A stretch of 64,000 nt of DNA from Calothrix brevissima NIES-22. GTDB lineage: Bacteria > Cyanobacteriota > Cyanobacteriia > Cyanobacteriales > Nostocaceae. Shown one piece after another: positions 18,801 to 26,948 of the stretch. The notes beneath the pieces were generated by a model. It saw nothing but the letters and a program-made list of their open reading frames with translations. It searched no databases and had not been told where the DNA came from. A program made the position numbers and the translations under genes. The DNA lies in the NCBI RefSeq assembly GCF_002367995.1, contig NZ_AP018207.1:5507963-5571962 (forward strand), read 5' to 3'. The number at the start of each line of letters is the position of its first letter. The first letter of the stretch is position 1.

Positions 18801-21707
18801 ATGCTAGCTGAAGAAAATCAAACCAACCCACTCAGTGAATCATATATATTCAAAAATAACGACCCCCTACTACTCGACAACCCAGAAACAATTTGGCTAG
18901 TCAAATCCGGTTCCCTCGCCATCTTCGCCATCAACGTTCAACATGGTATACCCAAAGGAAGACGACGCTATCTATTTAGCGTCAAAGCCGGCGCAGCCAT
19001 GTTTTCCGCTCAATTAAACTCTCCAAACGGACATTATCAAATCCTTGCAGTCGCTTTAGAAGAAACCGAACTATTACAAATTACCAAATCCGAATTTTCT
19101 CCAACCTCCACACCAGAATTAATTGAAAATTGGGTACAACTTCTTAGTTCATCCTTAGCTGAAATTATCTCCCCCAAAATCCCCACACCCGCGAACATTC
19201 CCGGATGTACTATATTAGGCGAAAAAGAAATATTTCAAGCACCACATGACATAGTAGTTTGGGCGCAAATTCTCCAAGGAAAAGGAAATCTATTAGGCTT
19301 AGATAGCTTAGAAATTACTTCCGAAATTGGACGCATTCCTTTATATGGATATCTCTGGTTACAATCTCAAGATGTAATTGAAATTGATGCCCTATCTACT
19401 ACAGATTTAGCCGATACTCATACATTATTAACCGGATTACATCATTTACAAATATTCGTTTTACAAGCAATTTCCCAACTCGAACAACAAGCCAACACCG
19501 CCGAATTAGCTAGATTTCAAGCCAGGGAACGGTTAAATAATCAAGCGATCGCATCTACTCTCGGTAACTTCGCTAACATCTTTGATGCTGACACAACGCC
19601 TACATCCCCCACAAAACCAGCAATCAACCCCGAAGAAGCACTGTTATTTGCGGCTGGTGCAGTAGCAAAAGTATTGGGTATATCTATTCGTCCCCCAGCT
19701 AACTCAGAAGACTTGCGTCGAGTACGCGATCCCTTAGATGCGATCGCACGGGCTTCCCGTATCCGCATCCGGCGCATCACTTTGCGGGATAATTGGTGGC
19801 AGCAAGATAGCGGCGCTTTACTGGCTTATACTGTAGCAGATAACCGCCCAGTGGCACTGTTACCCATTTCAGAGACGCGGTACGAAATTATCGATCCCAT
19901 AGAACAAAAGCGGATAAAATGCGATCGCCAAATCGCTGCAACGATATCGCCTACCGCTTACACATTTTATCGTCCTTTACCAGCAAACCTCAAGGTGCTG
20001 AACTTAATACAATTTGCCTTTAAAGGACGTTCTAAAGAACTAGCGACAATTTTATTAACCGGAATTGCGATCGCATTATTGGGGATGATTACACCCCAAG
20101 CTACCGCCATCCTCATCGATCAAGCCATACCTGATGCCGATAAATCGCTATTGTACCAAATCGCCTTTGGTTTAGCCGCCACAACTCTAGGCGCAACCTT
20201 ATTTCAATTTACCCAAGGCGTAGCGATTATGCGCTTAGAAACCTTTGCCGACACTTCCACCCAAGCGGCAATTTGGGATAAATTATTAAATCTCAAAGCT
20301 TCATTTTTCCGCCAATATTCCATCGGTGATTTAAGCGCTCGTGTTGCTGTTATCAGCCAAATTCGCCAAAAACTCAGCAATACCTTACTCAAAACTTTAT
20401 TTTCCAGCTTCTTCTCCCTGCTAAATTTAGGATTGCTGTTTTACTACAGTCCTTCCTTAGCCTTAATTGCTGTTTTTGTCGCCTTAATTAATATAGCCGT
20501 CACCATTATTTCCGGTATTCTCACCATCCGCAAAGTCCGCCCCTTACTAGAAATGCAAGGTAAACTCTTTGGGATGATGGTACAAATCATTAACGGTGTC
20601 GCCAAATTTCGGACTAATGGCGCACAAGCGAGAGCATTTGCTTACTGGGGTGGGCAATATCGCCAGCAATTACGCTATATGCTCGACGCTCAAAGTATCG
20701 AAGATAATTTGGTAGTAATTAACAATCTTCTTTCCGCCTTAACTCCGGTAATAATTTTTGCCTTCGCCACCAATTTACTGCAACAATCCCAAGCCAATGG
20801 CGGAACTTTTTCTACGGGAACTTTCTTAGCCTTTAATGCCGCATTTGGTACATTTATTAGTGGAGCGACGAGCTTAAGTAGTACCGCCGTCGATATCTTA
20901 GAAGCCCTACCCTTATGGGAACGCGCCCAACCTATCCTCCAAGCCACTCCAGAAGTTGACGGTAGCAAAACTGACCCGGACAGATTATCAGGTAGAGTCG
21001 AGATTAGCCATGTTATATTTCGCTATCGCCCAGATGGCGCACTCACCTTAGATGATGTCAGCTTACGGGCAGAACCAGGAGAATTTATTGCCTTGGTGGG
21101 GCCTTCGGGGAGTGGTAAGTCTACTTTATTTAGATTGTTGTTAGGATTCGACACGCCAGAATCGGGTAGTATTAATTATGATGGGCAAGAACTGTCCGGA
21201 TTAGATGTCAATGCCCTTCGCCGTCAGTTAGGCGTAGTCTTGCAAAACAGCCGCTTAATGTCTGCATCCATCTTTGAAAACATTTCCAGTAACGCTGTCA
21301 TCTCAATGGAAGAAGCTTGGGAAGCCGCGAGAATGGCAGGTTTAGCCGATGATATCGCCGCTATGCCAATGGGGATGCATACCGTAGTGAGCGAAGGGGG
21401 TACAAACCTTTCTGGTGGACAGCGACAACGGTTATTAATTGCCAGGGCTTTGGCATTACGTCCCCGAATTTTGGTGTTTGATGAAGCCACCAGCGCCTTA
21501 GATAACCGCACCCAAGCAATAGTTAGTGAAAGTTTAGAAAAGCTGAACGTTACCCGGATTGTTGTTGCTCATCGCCTGAGTACCATTCGCAACGCCGATC
21601 GCATTTATGTATTGGAAAATGGTAGGTTAGTCCAACAAGGTAACTTTGACCAACTCGCCCAGCAACCAGGATTATTTAACCAATTAATTCAGAGACAGAG
21701 ATTATGA
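18801..21707 (+). CDS. second NHLP bacteriocin ABC exporter (no peptidase)
   Basis: Protein of 968 residues. The long N-terminal region (about 1-390) lacks a C39 peptidase and begins with a cNMP-fold-like segment (IWLVKSGSLAIFAINVQ). Transmembrane helices cluster at about 420-700, followed by an ATPase domain with GPSGSGKST, LSGGQRQR and ILVFDEATSALD. This is the NHLM ABC2 type, usually paired with the peptidase exporter, probably as a heteromeric or accessory pump. ATG at 18801. Confidence 0.93.
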   Translation: MLAEENQTNPLSESYIFKNNDPLLLDNPETIWLVKSGSLAIFAINVQHGIPKGRRRYLFSVKAGAAMFSAQLNSPNGHYQILAVALEETELLQITKSEFSPTSTPELIENWVQLLSSSLAEIISPKIPTPANIPGCTILGEKEIFQAPHDIVVWAQILQGKGNLLGLDSLEITSEIGRIPLYGYLWLQSQDVIEIDALSTTDLADTHTLLTGLHHLQIFVLQAISQLEQQANTAELARFQARERLNNQAIASTLGNFANIFDADTTPTSPTKPAINPEEALLFAAGAVAKVLGISIRPPANSEDLRRVRDPLDAIARASRIRIRRITLRDNWWQQDSGALLAYTVADNRPVALLPISETRYEIIDPIEQKRIKCDRQIAATISPTAYTFYRPLPANLKVLNLIQFAFKGRSKELATILLTGIAIALLGMITPQATAILIDQAIPDADKSLLYQIAFGLAATTLGATLFQFTQGVAIMRLETFADTSTQAAIWDKLLNLKASFFRQYSIGDLSARVAVISQIRQKLSNTLLKTLFSSFFSLLNLGLLFYYSPSLALIAVFVALINIAVTIISGILTIRKVRPLLEMQGKLFGMMVQIINGVAKFRTNGAQARAFAYWGGQYRQQLRYMLDAQSIEDNLVVINNLLSALTPVIIFAFATNLLQQSQANGGTFSTGTFLAFNAAFGTFISGATSLSSTAVDILEALPLWERAQPILQATPEVDGSKTDPDRLSGRVEISHVIFRYRPDGALTLDDVSLRAEPGEFIALVGPSGSGKSTLFRLLLGFDTPESGSINYDGQELSGLDVNALRRQLGVVLQNSRLMSASIFENISSNAVISMEEAWEAARMAGLADDIAAMPMGMHTVVSEGGTNLSGGQRQRLLIARALALRPRILVFDEATSALDNRTQAIVSESLEKLNVTRIVVAHRLSTIRNADRIYVLENGRLVQQGNFDQLAQQPGLFNQLIQRQRL

Positions 21708-21711
21708 TTAG

Positions 21712-21752
21712 TCAATGGTCAATGGTCAATAGTCAATCGTCAATCGTCAATG
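21712..21752. repeat. GTCAATG tandem repeat
   Basis: Six imperfect GTCAATG/A heptads between the second exporter and the cupin gene. STRR-type. Confidence 0.7.
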
Positions 21753-21798
21753 TAGTAGCATCAGATATACAAAGATAGTTCTATCTTGGAAAGCCTGT

Positions 21799-22278
21799 AT
21801 GTCACAAGAAACAAGGCCGATAGCCATCAATGCGGCTGATGTAACAGCAAGGACTAAAGTTTCTAACTATCCTGAACCATTCGCTTCCCGGATGCAAGGA
21901 AGAGAGAAACGTCCACTTGGCGACTTATTTGGACTGACAAACTTTGGTGTAAATCTTACACGCTTAGTACCTAATGCTGTTTCCTCTCTCCGTCACGCTC
22001 ATAGCAAACAAGACGAATTCATTTACATTTTACATGGGTATCCTACACTACATACAGATGAGGGAAATACTGTACTTGCTCCTGGAATGTGTGCAGGTTT
22101 CAAAGCTGGTACTGGTAATGCGCACCATCTAATTAACGAAACTACTGAGGATGTTATCTACCTAGAAGTAGGTGATAGAACTGCGGGAGACGAAGGACAA
22201 TATCCCGATGACGATATTCAGGCTTTACTTGTGGATGGTAAATGGAAATTCATCCACAAAGACGGAACACCTTATTAG
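21799..22278 (+). CDS. cupin domain protein
   Basis: Single-cupin protein of 159 residues. Motif 1 is SLRHAHSKQDEFIYILHGYP (metal-binding His-X-His and Glu) and motif 2 is GTGNAHHLINET. It is of the small ethanolamine-utilisation/auxin-binding-like cupin type, where metal-bound enzymes and sensors both occur. It follows the NHLP exporter by 91 bp in the same direction and may be the last gene of the operon or an independent neighbour. No substrate can be inferred. Confidence 0.88.
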   Translation: MSQETRPIAINAADVTARTKVSNYPEPFASRMQGREKRPLGDLFGLTNFGVNLTRLVPNAVSSLRHAHSKQDEFIYILHGYPTLHTDEGNTVLAPGMCAGFKAGTGNAHHLINETTEDVIYLEVGDRTAGDEGQYPDDDIQALLVDGKWKFIHKDGTPY

Positions 22279-22296
22279 TCAATAGTCATTTGTCAG

Positions 22297-22386
22297 AGAC
22301 GCGATAAATCGCGTCTGTACAATTTTCATTTATCCTCCTTGTCCTCCTTGTCCTCCTTGTCTCCCTTGTCCTCCTTGTCCCCTTTT
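22297..22386. repeat. palindrome plus CCTCCTTGT tandem repeats
   Basis: A 20-base palindrome AGACGCGATAAATCGCGTCT (22297-22316) is followed by seven or so TCCTCCTTG nonamers (22329-22386). Together they fill most of the 200 bp between the cupin gene and the CpcD-like gene. Confidence 0.75.
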
Positions 22387-22483
22387 CCTTATTCTCTCCG
22401 CTTAAAATTAGGAAATACTTCGGTTGTTCATAGATTCAGGTTGATGATAAGTTGCTTACAGCATCTAATTTCAAGGTTATTGT

Positions 22484-22870
22484 ATGGCAAGCACAATCAT
22501 TGATCCTGGCGATTTTAGTGACTATAGCAGTCGTCAAGTGACAATTGAAGTTACAGGGGGTTGTCATCGAGAGTTAATGCGGAAAGCACATTATACGAAG
22601 ACAATTCCATATAATTGTCTGTCGCAAACGATTAAAAGCATTAATCGTCAGGGTGGTAAAATTACCCGTGTTACTTTATCACCTTCCCATCATTCAGGCG
22701 CAACAATTGATTCCCCTGAGTCACTAGTTAAAATCGCTGACAGTGATTTGCTTTCTTCGGCACATGAAGAGATACCAACTTTAGCTCAAGTACAATTAGA
22801 AGAACCAGCGATTCCTGCGGGTGATGCAGTTTCTCACGCAGAAGAGTATTCTTTTAAAGAAGAGTGGTAA
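22484..22870 (+). CDS. CpcD-like domain protein with acidic C-terminal tail
   Basis: Protein of 128 residues. Residues about 17-65 fit the CpcD/small linker domain of phycobilisomes: QVTIEVTGGC, then KTIPYNCLSQTIKSINRQGG and KITRVTL, parallel to TVPYSRMNAQMQRISRLGG of the CpcD at 30025. The remaining 60 residues are acidic and Ser-rich with no known domain, unlike ordinary CpcD or ApcC. It may cap or adapt rods, or use the domain to dock another function onto the phycobilisome. ATG at 22484. Confidence 0.65.
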   Translation: MASTIIDPGDFSDYSSRQVTIEVTGGCHRELMRKAHYTKTIPYNCLSQTIKSINRQGGKITRVTLSPSHHSGATIDSPESLVKIADSDLLSSAHEEIPTLAQVQLEEPAIPAGDAVSHAEEYSFKEEW

Positions 22871-23153
22871 GCGAGCGGTTAATCAATTTTGGATTTTAGA
22901 TTATCCACATAGTTAATTTGAGATTTTGGATTAGCTATACAATAAAATTTCTGGCTATTGAAGCAACTGGAATTGTACAGCTTTAATCCAAAATCCTCAA
23001 TTTTGAATTTTGAATTTAACAATTTTAATTTCAATTTGCTGTATTATATAATGTGTTAATTTCCCCTAATATTTGGGTATTAGGGGAAATTTGCTATCTA
23101 AAAGTAATAAGATTTAGTCAGCATAAAAATAGATTCTCTAGCTTTATATAACT

Positions 23154-23522
23154 ATGCTTCAAATAGATAGAGGTGCATTAAAAGCCAGAAATACATTATT
23201 TATTATGTTTCTGGTGCTTTGTCTTTTAGATATTACCCTAGTAACAATTGCCAGAGATAAATGGGCAATTGGACGTATCTTATTCACAATTGGCGTTATG
23301 TATTTTGTTTTCCAGGGACAGAAATGGGCGAAATGGCTGATGATTGGTATTTGTAGTTTCCTGACTGTGATTTTAGTCACAATGGTGATAGCACTGATTT
23401 CAAAATTATCCAGTTTGCTCATTGTCGGTAGTTTGATAATGGCAGTTCTCAGTGCAGTCATTGCGATTTATATGGCTAATAGCAAAGATTTAAATCGTTA
23501 CTTGATGTGGAAACGTCAATAA
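23154..23522 (+). CDS. small four-helix membrane protein, unknown
   Basis: Unrecognised 122-residue protein with four predicted transmembrane helices (about 12-34, 40-54, 58-82, 86-110) and short basic loops. It lies between the CpcD-like gene and ccaR (convergent with ccaR). No functional motif is visible. Confidence 0.65.
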   Translation: MLQIDRGALKARNTLFIMFLVLCLLDITLVTIARDKWAIGRILFTIGVMYFVFQGQKWAKWLMIGICSFLTVILVTMVIALISKLSSLLIVGSLIMAVLSAVIAIYMANSKDLNRYLMWKRQ

Positions 23523-23590
23523 TGAGAAACAAAATTTAGCTAGACAGTTCTCTAGGTTTGCAACTGCGATCGCTCAATTTACAATTTGAT

Positions 23591-24280
23591 TTAGACACCT
23601 GAGTAATTTTGTTGATTGAGGCGATAACCCATGCTGTGAATTGTCTCAATCAAGTCTTCATTCGCTCCAGCTGCTTTAAGCTTTTGGCGCAAACCCCGAA
23701 TGTGAACCTTGACTACATGTTCTTCTGGTGGTGATTCTAACGCCCAGACATGCTCAATCATCACACGGCGACTGAGAACGCGGCGACCATTGCGTAAAAG
23801 CAATTCTAAGATTCCGTATTCTTTGGGTGTTAAATGAATCGGGGTTTGTCCGTAGCTAACTTCATAGGTACTGGGATTCAGACGCAATTCGCCCCATTCT
23901 AAGATTGGTGGTGATGTTACACATCCGCGACGTAGCAAGGCGCGAATTCGTGCAAACAGCTTTTGTAAATCGACTGGTTTGACTATATAGTCATCTGCTC
24001 CCATATCCAGCCCATTAATTTCATCGTTGATGGTGTCACAGGCGGTGAGCATGAGGATCGGCCAATTATAACCATGCGATCGCAATCGCTGGCAAAGGCT
24101 CATACCATCTAATTCTGGTAACATCACATCCAGCAACAGCAAATCATAATCTAGGGTTTTCGCTTGATACCACCCGGCTTCTCCATCATGGACAACATCA
24201 ACCACATATAGCTGATCGGTTAGAGCTTCTGCCAAGGTTTCTGCAAGGCGCACATCATCTTCAACCAGGAGAATCCTCAT
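23591..24280 (-). CDS. ccaR: CcaR, chromatic-acclimation response regulator
   Basis: OmpR-class regulator of 229 residues from ATG 24280. The receiver has D8-D9, phospho-acceptor D51 (LLLDVMLPELDG) and the Lys in IVKPVD. The winged-helix part has LTPKEYGILELLLRNGRRVL and ESPPEE. It closely matches my memory of Synechocystis CcaR, including PVDLxxLFARxRALLRRGC and LNPSTYEVSY blocks. Phosphorylated CcaR activates cpcL (cpcG2) or phycoerythrin genes in green light by binding a G-box. It is divergent from the cpeR-like gene, with a G-box candidate between them at 24602. Confidence 0.92.
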   Translation of the reverse strand: MRILLVEDDVRLAETLAEALTDQLYVVDVVHDGEAGWYQAKTLDYDLLLLDVMLPELDGMSLCQRLRSHGYNWPILMLTACDTINDEINGLDMGADDYIVKPVDLQKLFARIRALLRRGCVTSPPILEWGELRLNPSTYEVSYGQTPIHLTPKEYGILELLLRNGRRVLSRRVMIEHVWALESPPEEHVVKVHIRGLRQKLKAAGANEDLIETIHSMGYRLNQQNYSGV

Positions 24281-24357
24281 AAAAAATTGCAATTACGTTT
24301 GACTATTCTGCGTCTTTAGACCTGAGATCCCCCCCACAATTTTACTGCGCTTCGTGG

Positions 24358-24460
24358 GTCAATAGTCATTTGTCATTGGTCATTGGTCAATAGTCAATAG
24401 TCAATAGTCATTGGTCATTGGTCAATAGTCAATAGTCAATAGTCATTGGTCATTGGTTAT
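24358..24460. repeat. GTCAATA/GTCATTG tandem repeats
   Basis: About fourteen imperfect heptads alternating GTCATTG, GTCAATA and GTCATTT, in the spacer upstream of ccaR. STRR-type. They separate the ccaR start from the G-box. Confidence 0.75.
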
Positions 24461-24601
24461 ACAAACATCTATCTTCCTTGTGCCCCTTGTCTCCATTCTT
24501 TTATTCATATATCAAATAGGATTGCTACATTTAGCATATTTCGTGACTAATTTTTTCAAATAAATATCACAGAATATTAATATTTATGGATTTTGGTGAT
24601 T

Positions 24602-24623
24602 CTTTCCGATTTCTTTACCGTTT
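24602..24623 (+). promoter_or_regulatory. candidate CcaR G-box
   Basis: Tandem 11-mers CTTTCCGATTT (24602-24612) and CTTTACCGTTT (24613-24623). The first fits the published CTTTNCNATTT G-box half site exactly; the second differs at one base. A weaker third unit, CTTACC, follows at 24625. It lies 320 bp upstream of ccaR and 360 bp upstream of the cpeR-like start. A G-box in front of cpcG2/cpeR-type genes is the known target of CcaR. Confidence 0.75.
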
Positions 24624-24983
24624 TCTTACCAGTTTCCTTACTAGCGGTATGTGATTATTTAGCAGAAGCCTGGAGGAAATAGTAATACAAATTATTTGAA
24701 AGAGGAAAAAATCTCAACTCAAAATTCCTAATGAAATCTTACTTACTTAATTTTTAGTTTTGCATTGGTATAACTTATGCAATTGTCTTTGTCATACCAA
24801 TTGCCAAAATGATGATGCGAGATTGTTTCAGACAGCCTGAGTACAGACAGTCACAAATTCAAAATCTCAAGTCTAAAATTTGCTGTTGAAAATTTCTCAT
24901 TTCAGAAAACTTGATCTGAGATGATTCGCCAGATTCAAAATTTCCCAATCAACGAAAATCCAAAATCCAAAATCCAAAATGGT

Positions 24984-25316
24984 ATGAGTCTCGCGATCGC
25001 TTCCGTTGGAATACTACCATCCACTGCTGAAAAAAAGTTACAAAGCTGGATTCGTAGCCGCCATGTCATTTGTGCTGGAAATTTTTTTATCTTTGAAACT
25101 GTAGACTATACAGCGCTAGAAAGATTTAGTAAATGTATTGCGGCTTTGGGGGGAACAGTAATTTCTGTAGACTCAATTGGTAAATTTTGGATCGGCGATC
25201 ATCGTCAAGTCATTCTCTATCGAGTCAAAGCCAGTTTGCACACTCCTCATCATGACTTAAAAGAATACTGGATGAAATGCGGAAGTTTTCGGACGAGATT
25301 TACTCAACCAATATGA
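24984..25316 (+). CDS. cpeR: CpeR-like regulator of phycoerythrin genes
   Basis: Protein of 110 residues from ATG 24984. The frame opens at 24921, but the first 21 codons are made of AAAATCC spacer repeats and are unlikely to be translated. The core reads KKLQSWIRSRHVICAGNFFI, FETVDYTALERFSK, ALGGTVISVDSIGKFW and QVILYRVKASL, as in CpeR proteins as I remember them. CpeR is needed for cpeBA expression in Fremyella, and Nostoc punctiforme has a CcaR-controlled cpeC-cpcG2-cpeR1 operon. Here it precedes cpcL by 270 bp. No cpe structural gene is in the window. Confidence 0.65.
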   Translation: MSLAIASVGILPSTAEKKLQSWIRSRHVICAGNFFIFETVDYTALERFSKCIAALGGTVISVDSIGKFWIGDHRQVILYRVKASLHTPHHDLKEYWMKCGSFRTRFTQPI

Positions 25317-25328
25317 GTTGATACCAAT

Positions 25329-25372
25329 TTGTCATTCGTCATTCATCATTCGTCATTCGTCATTCGTAATTA
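25329..25372. repeat. GTCATTC tandem repeat
   Basis: Five or six GTCATTC heptads in the 270 bp between the cpeR-like gene and cpcL. STRR-type. Confidence 0.7.
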
Positions 25373-25586
25373 GGTAAATTAGATGCAGGCAAATTGATTA
25401 ATTTATATCTGTTACCTAATTTTTGCTAATTGGTATTAGCAATTTCAGATTGATAATCTTGAATTAGTAAGAATATCCAGGGAAATTACTGAGTTTTAGT
25501 AACACCGTCTTCAGACTTTTCGCTTCATCGAAAATCCTAAATCTCAACTCTAAACAAATCTAAAGTTGTCTAACTGGAGCATCATT

Positions 25587-26342
25587 ATGTCAATTCCTCT
25601 GTTAGAGTATGCACCATTTTCGCAAAATCAGCGAGTACAGGGATTTGAAATTCCTGGTGATGAACAACCCAGGATTTACACTACGGATAATCTCTTAGGA
25701 AATTCCGAAATGGATCAGTTGATTATGGCATCTTACCGCCAGGTATATAACGAGCAACAGATGCTAGATAGCCATCGTCAACGATTTTTAGAGTCTCAGT
25801 TACGGGCTGGTCAAATTACTGTTAGAGACTTTATTCGCGGATTAGTAATTTCTGATTCCTTTAGAAGACTCACTTTTGATAGTAACAATAACTATCGGTT
25901 TGCAGAGATTTGCATTCAGAGGCTTTTAGGTAGGAATGTCTATAGCGATCGCGAAAAAATTGCTTGGTCAATTGTCATCGCTACTAAGGGATTGCAAGGC
26001 TTTATCGATGAATTAATTAGTACGGAAGAATACCTAGCTAACTTTGGCTATGATACCGTCCCTTATCAACGTCGCCGCACTTTACCGCAGCGCAGTCAAG
26101 GGGAATTACCCTTCGCCCGTATGGCGCGTTATGGTGTAGAGTATCGCAATAAACTTCCCGTACCTTTTTATCCCAGTCGTCCCCTTCCCACTGGACTTTT
26201 TGACCAATTTGAGCAGTTTACTTTCTATAAATTCGTCAACCGCGCTAACTGGAATAATACCTTCGTTAGTCTTGCTTTAGCCATAGTATTCATTATCCTA
26301 CTGTTGATGCTTGCTGAGGTTAACTACCAAGTTTGGGGCTAG
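25587..26342 (+). CDS. cpcL: CpcL (CpcG2), membrane-anchored phycobilisome rod linker
   Basis: Linker of 251 residues from ATG 25587 with TGGAGC upstream. The N-terminal PBS linker domain (about 15-180) has [34 protein letters not shown] and [13 protein letters not shown]. The C-terminus is a hydrophobic helix (VSLALAIVFIILLLMLAE, about 225-243) that CpcG1-type linkers lack; this is the hallmark of CpcL, which builds rod-shaped phycobilisomes attached to the thylakoid membrane and feeding photosystem I. It sits between cpeR-like and ccaS and is probably driven from the G-box at 24602. Confidence 0.9.
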   Translation: MSIPLLEYAPFSQNQRVQGFEIPGDEQPRIYTTDNLLGNSEMDQLIMASYRQVYNEQQMLDSHRQRFLESQLRAGQITVRDFIRGLVISDSFRRLTFDSNNNYRFAEICIQRLLGRNVYSDREKIAWSIVIATKGLQGFIDELISTEEYLANFGYDTVPYQRRRTLPQRSQGELPFARMARYGVEYRNKLPVPFYPSRPLPTGLFDQFEQFTFYKFVNRANWNNTFVSLALAIVFIILLLMLAEVNYQVWG

Positions 26343-26448
26343 GGGCTAGAGAAGAGATTTTCTCGCGATTGACTACATTCTAGACGGCATGGCACTGCCC
26401 ATACGTGTCAACTTAATTATGAATGATGAATTATAAATTATGAAATTA

Positions 26449-26526
26449 CCCCACGGATGAATCCGGGGGCTTGATCAAACGATGCTTCGCTCTTATTTGA
26501 TCTCCACGGATGAATCCGGGGGCTTG
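26449..26526. repeat. two hairpin repeats, CCACGGATGAATCCGGGGGCTTG
   Basis: Two copies (26449-26473 and 26504-26526) of a short hairpin sequence (CGGAT/ATCCG stem, then GGGGCTTG). Related hairpins stand at about 45328-45350 and 45390-45412. They resemble terminal hairpins of IS200/IS605-type elements, but no tnpA or tnpB is nearby. Confidence 0.5.
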
Positions 26527-26554
26527 TACCAGATAAATTATGAATTTTTCATTA

Positions 26555-26948
26555 TTCATTATTCATAATTTATAATTTTTGGTCAACTTAATTTGGAACC
26601 CTCATCAGGACTTGATTTTGCCTCAAATCGCCTACCATCAAGATCCGCGTTACCCCACCCCCGTTTTGTCTAAAGCCAAAACGTCCCCTCCCCGTAAACG
26701 GGGAGGGGAAAAAGGGGAGGGGTGAAAAACTTGTGGGGTAAGCGTTTGAACTTAAGTTGACACCAATGTCCATGCCCCTACCATTTGTCGCATTCTTTTT
26801 TCAAATTGGTAAATTTCTCCCTTGTCTCCCTTGTCCTCCTTGTCCCCCTTGTCCCCCTTCCAATAGCAATCAAAATCGCTTCATCCCAACTGCCTTTATT
26901 CCCCCATTTCCCCGATAATAAAAGCATCTACTGGAATTTTGCGCCCTA
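26555..26948. other. spacer with palindromes, upstream of ccaS
   Basis: It contains an AT-rich AATTATGAATTTTTCATTATT palindrome zone, a CCCCTCCCCGTAAACGGGGAGGGG hairpin near 26684-26708, and a CCTTGTC tandem block at about 26818-26858. No gene seen. The promoter of ccaS presumably lies here if it is not read from cpcL. Confidence 0.5.
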
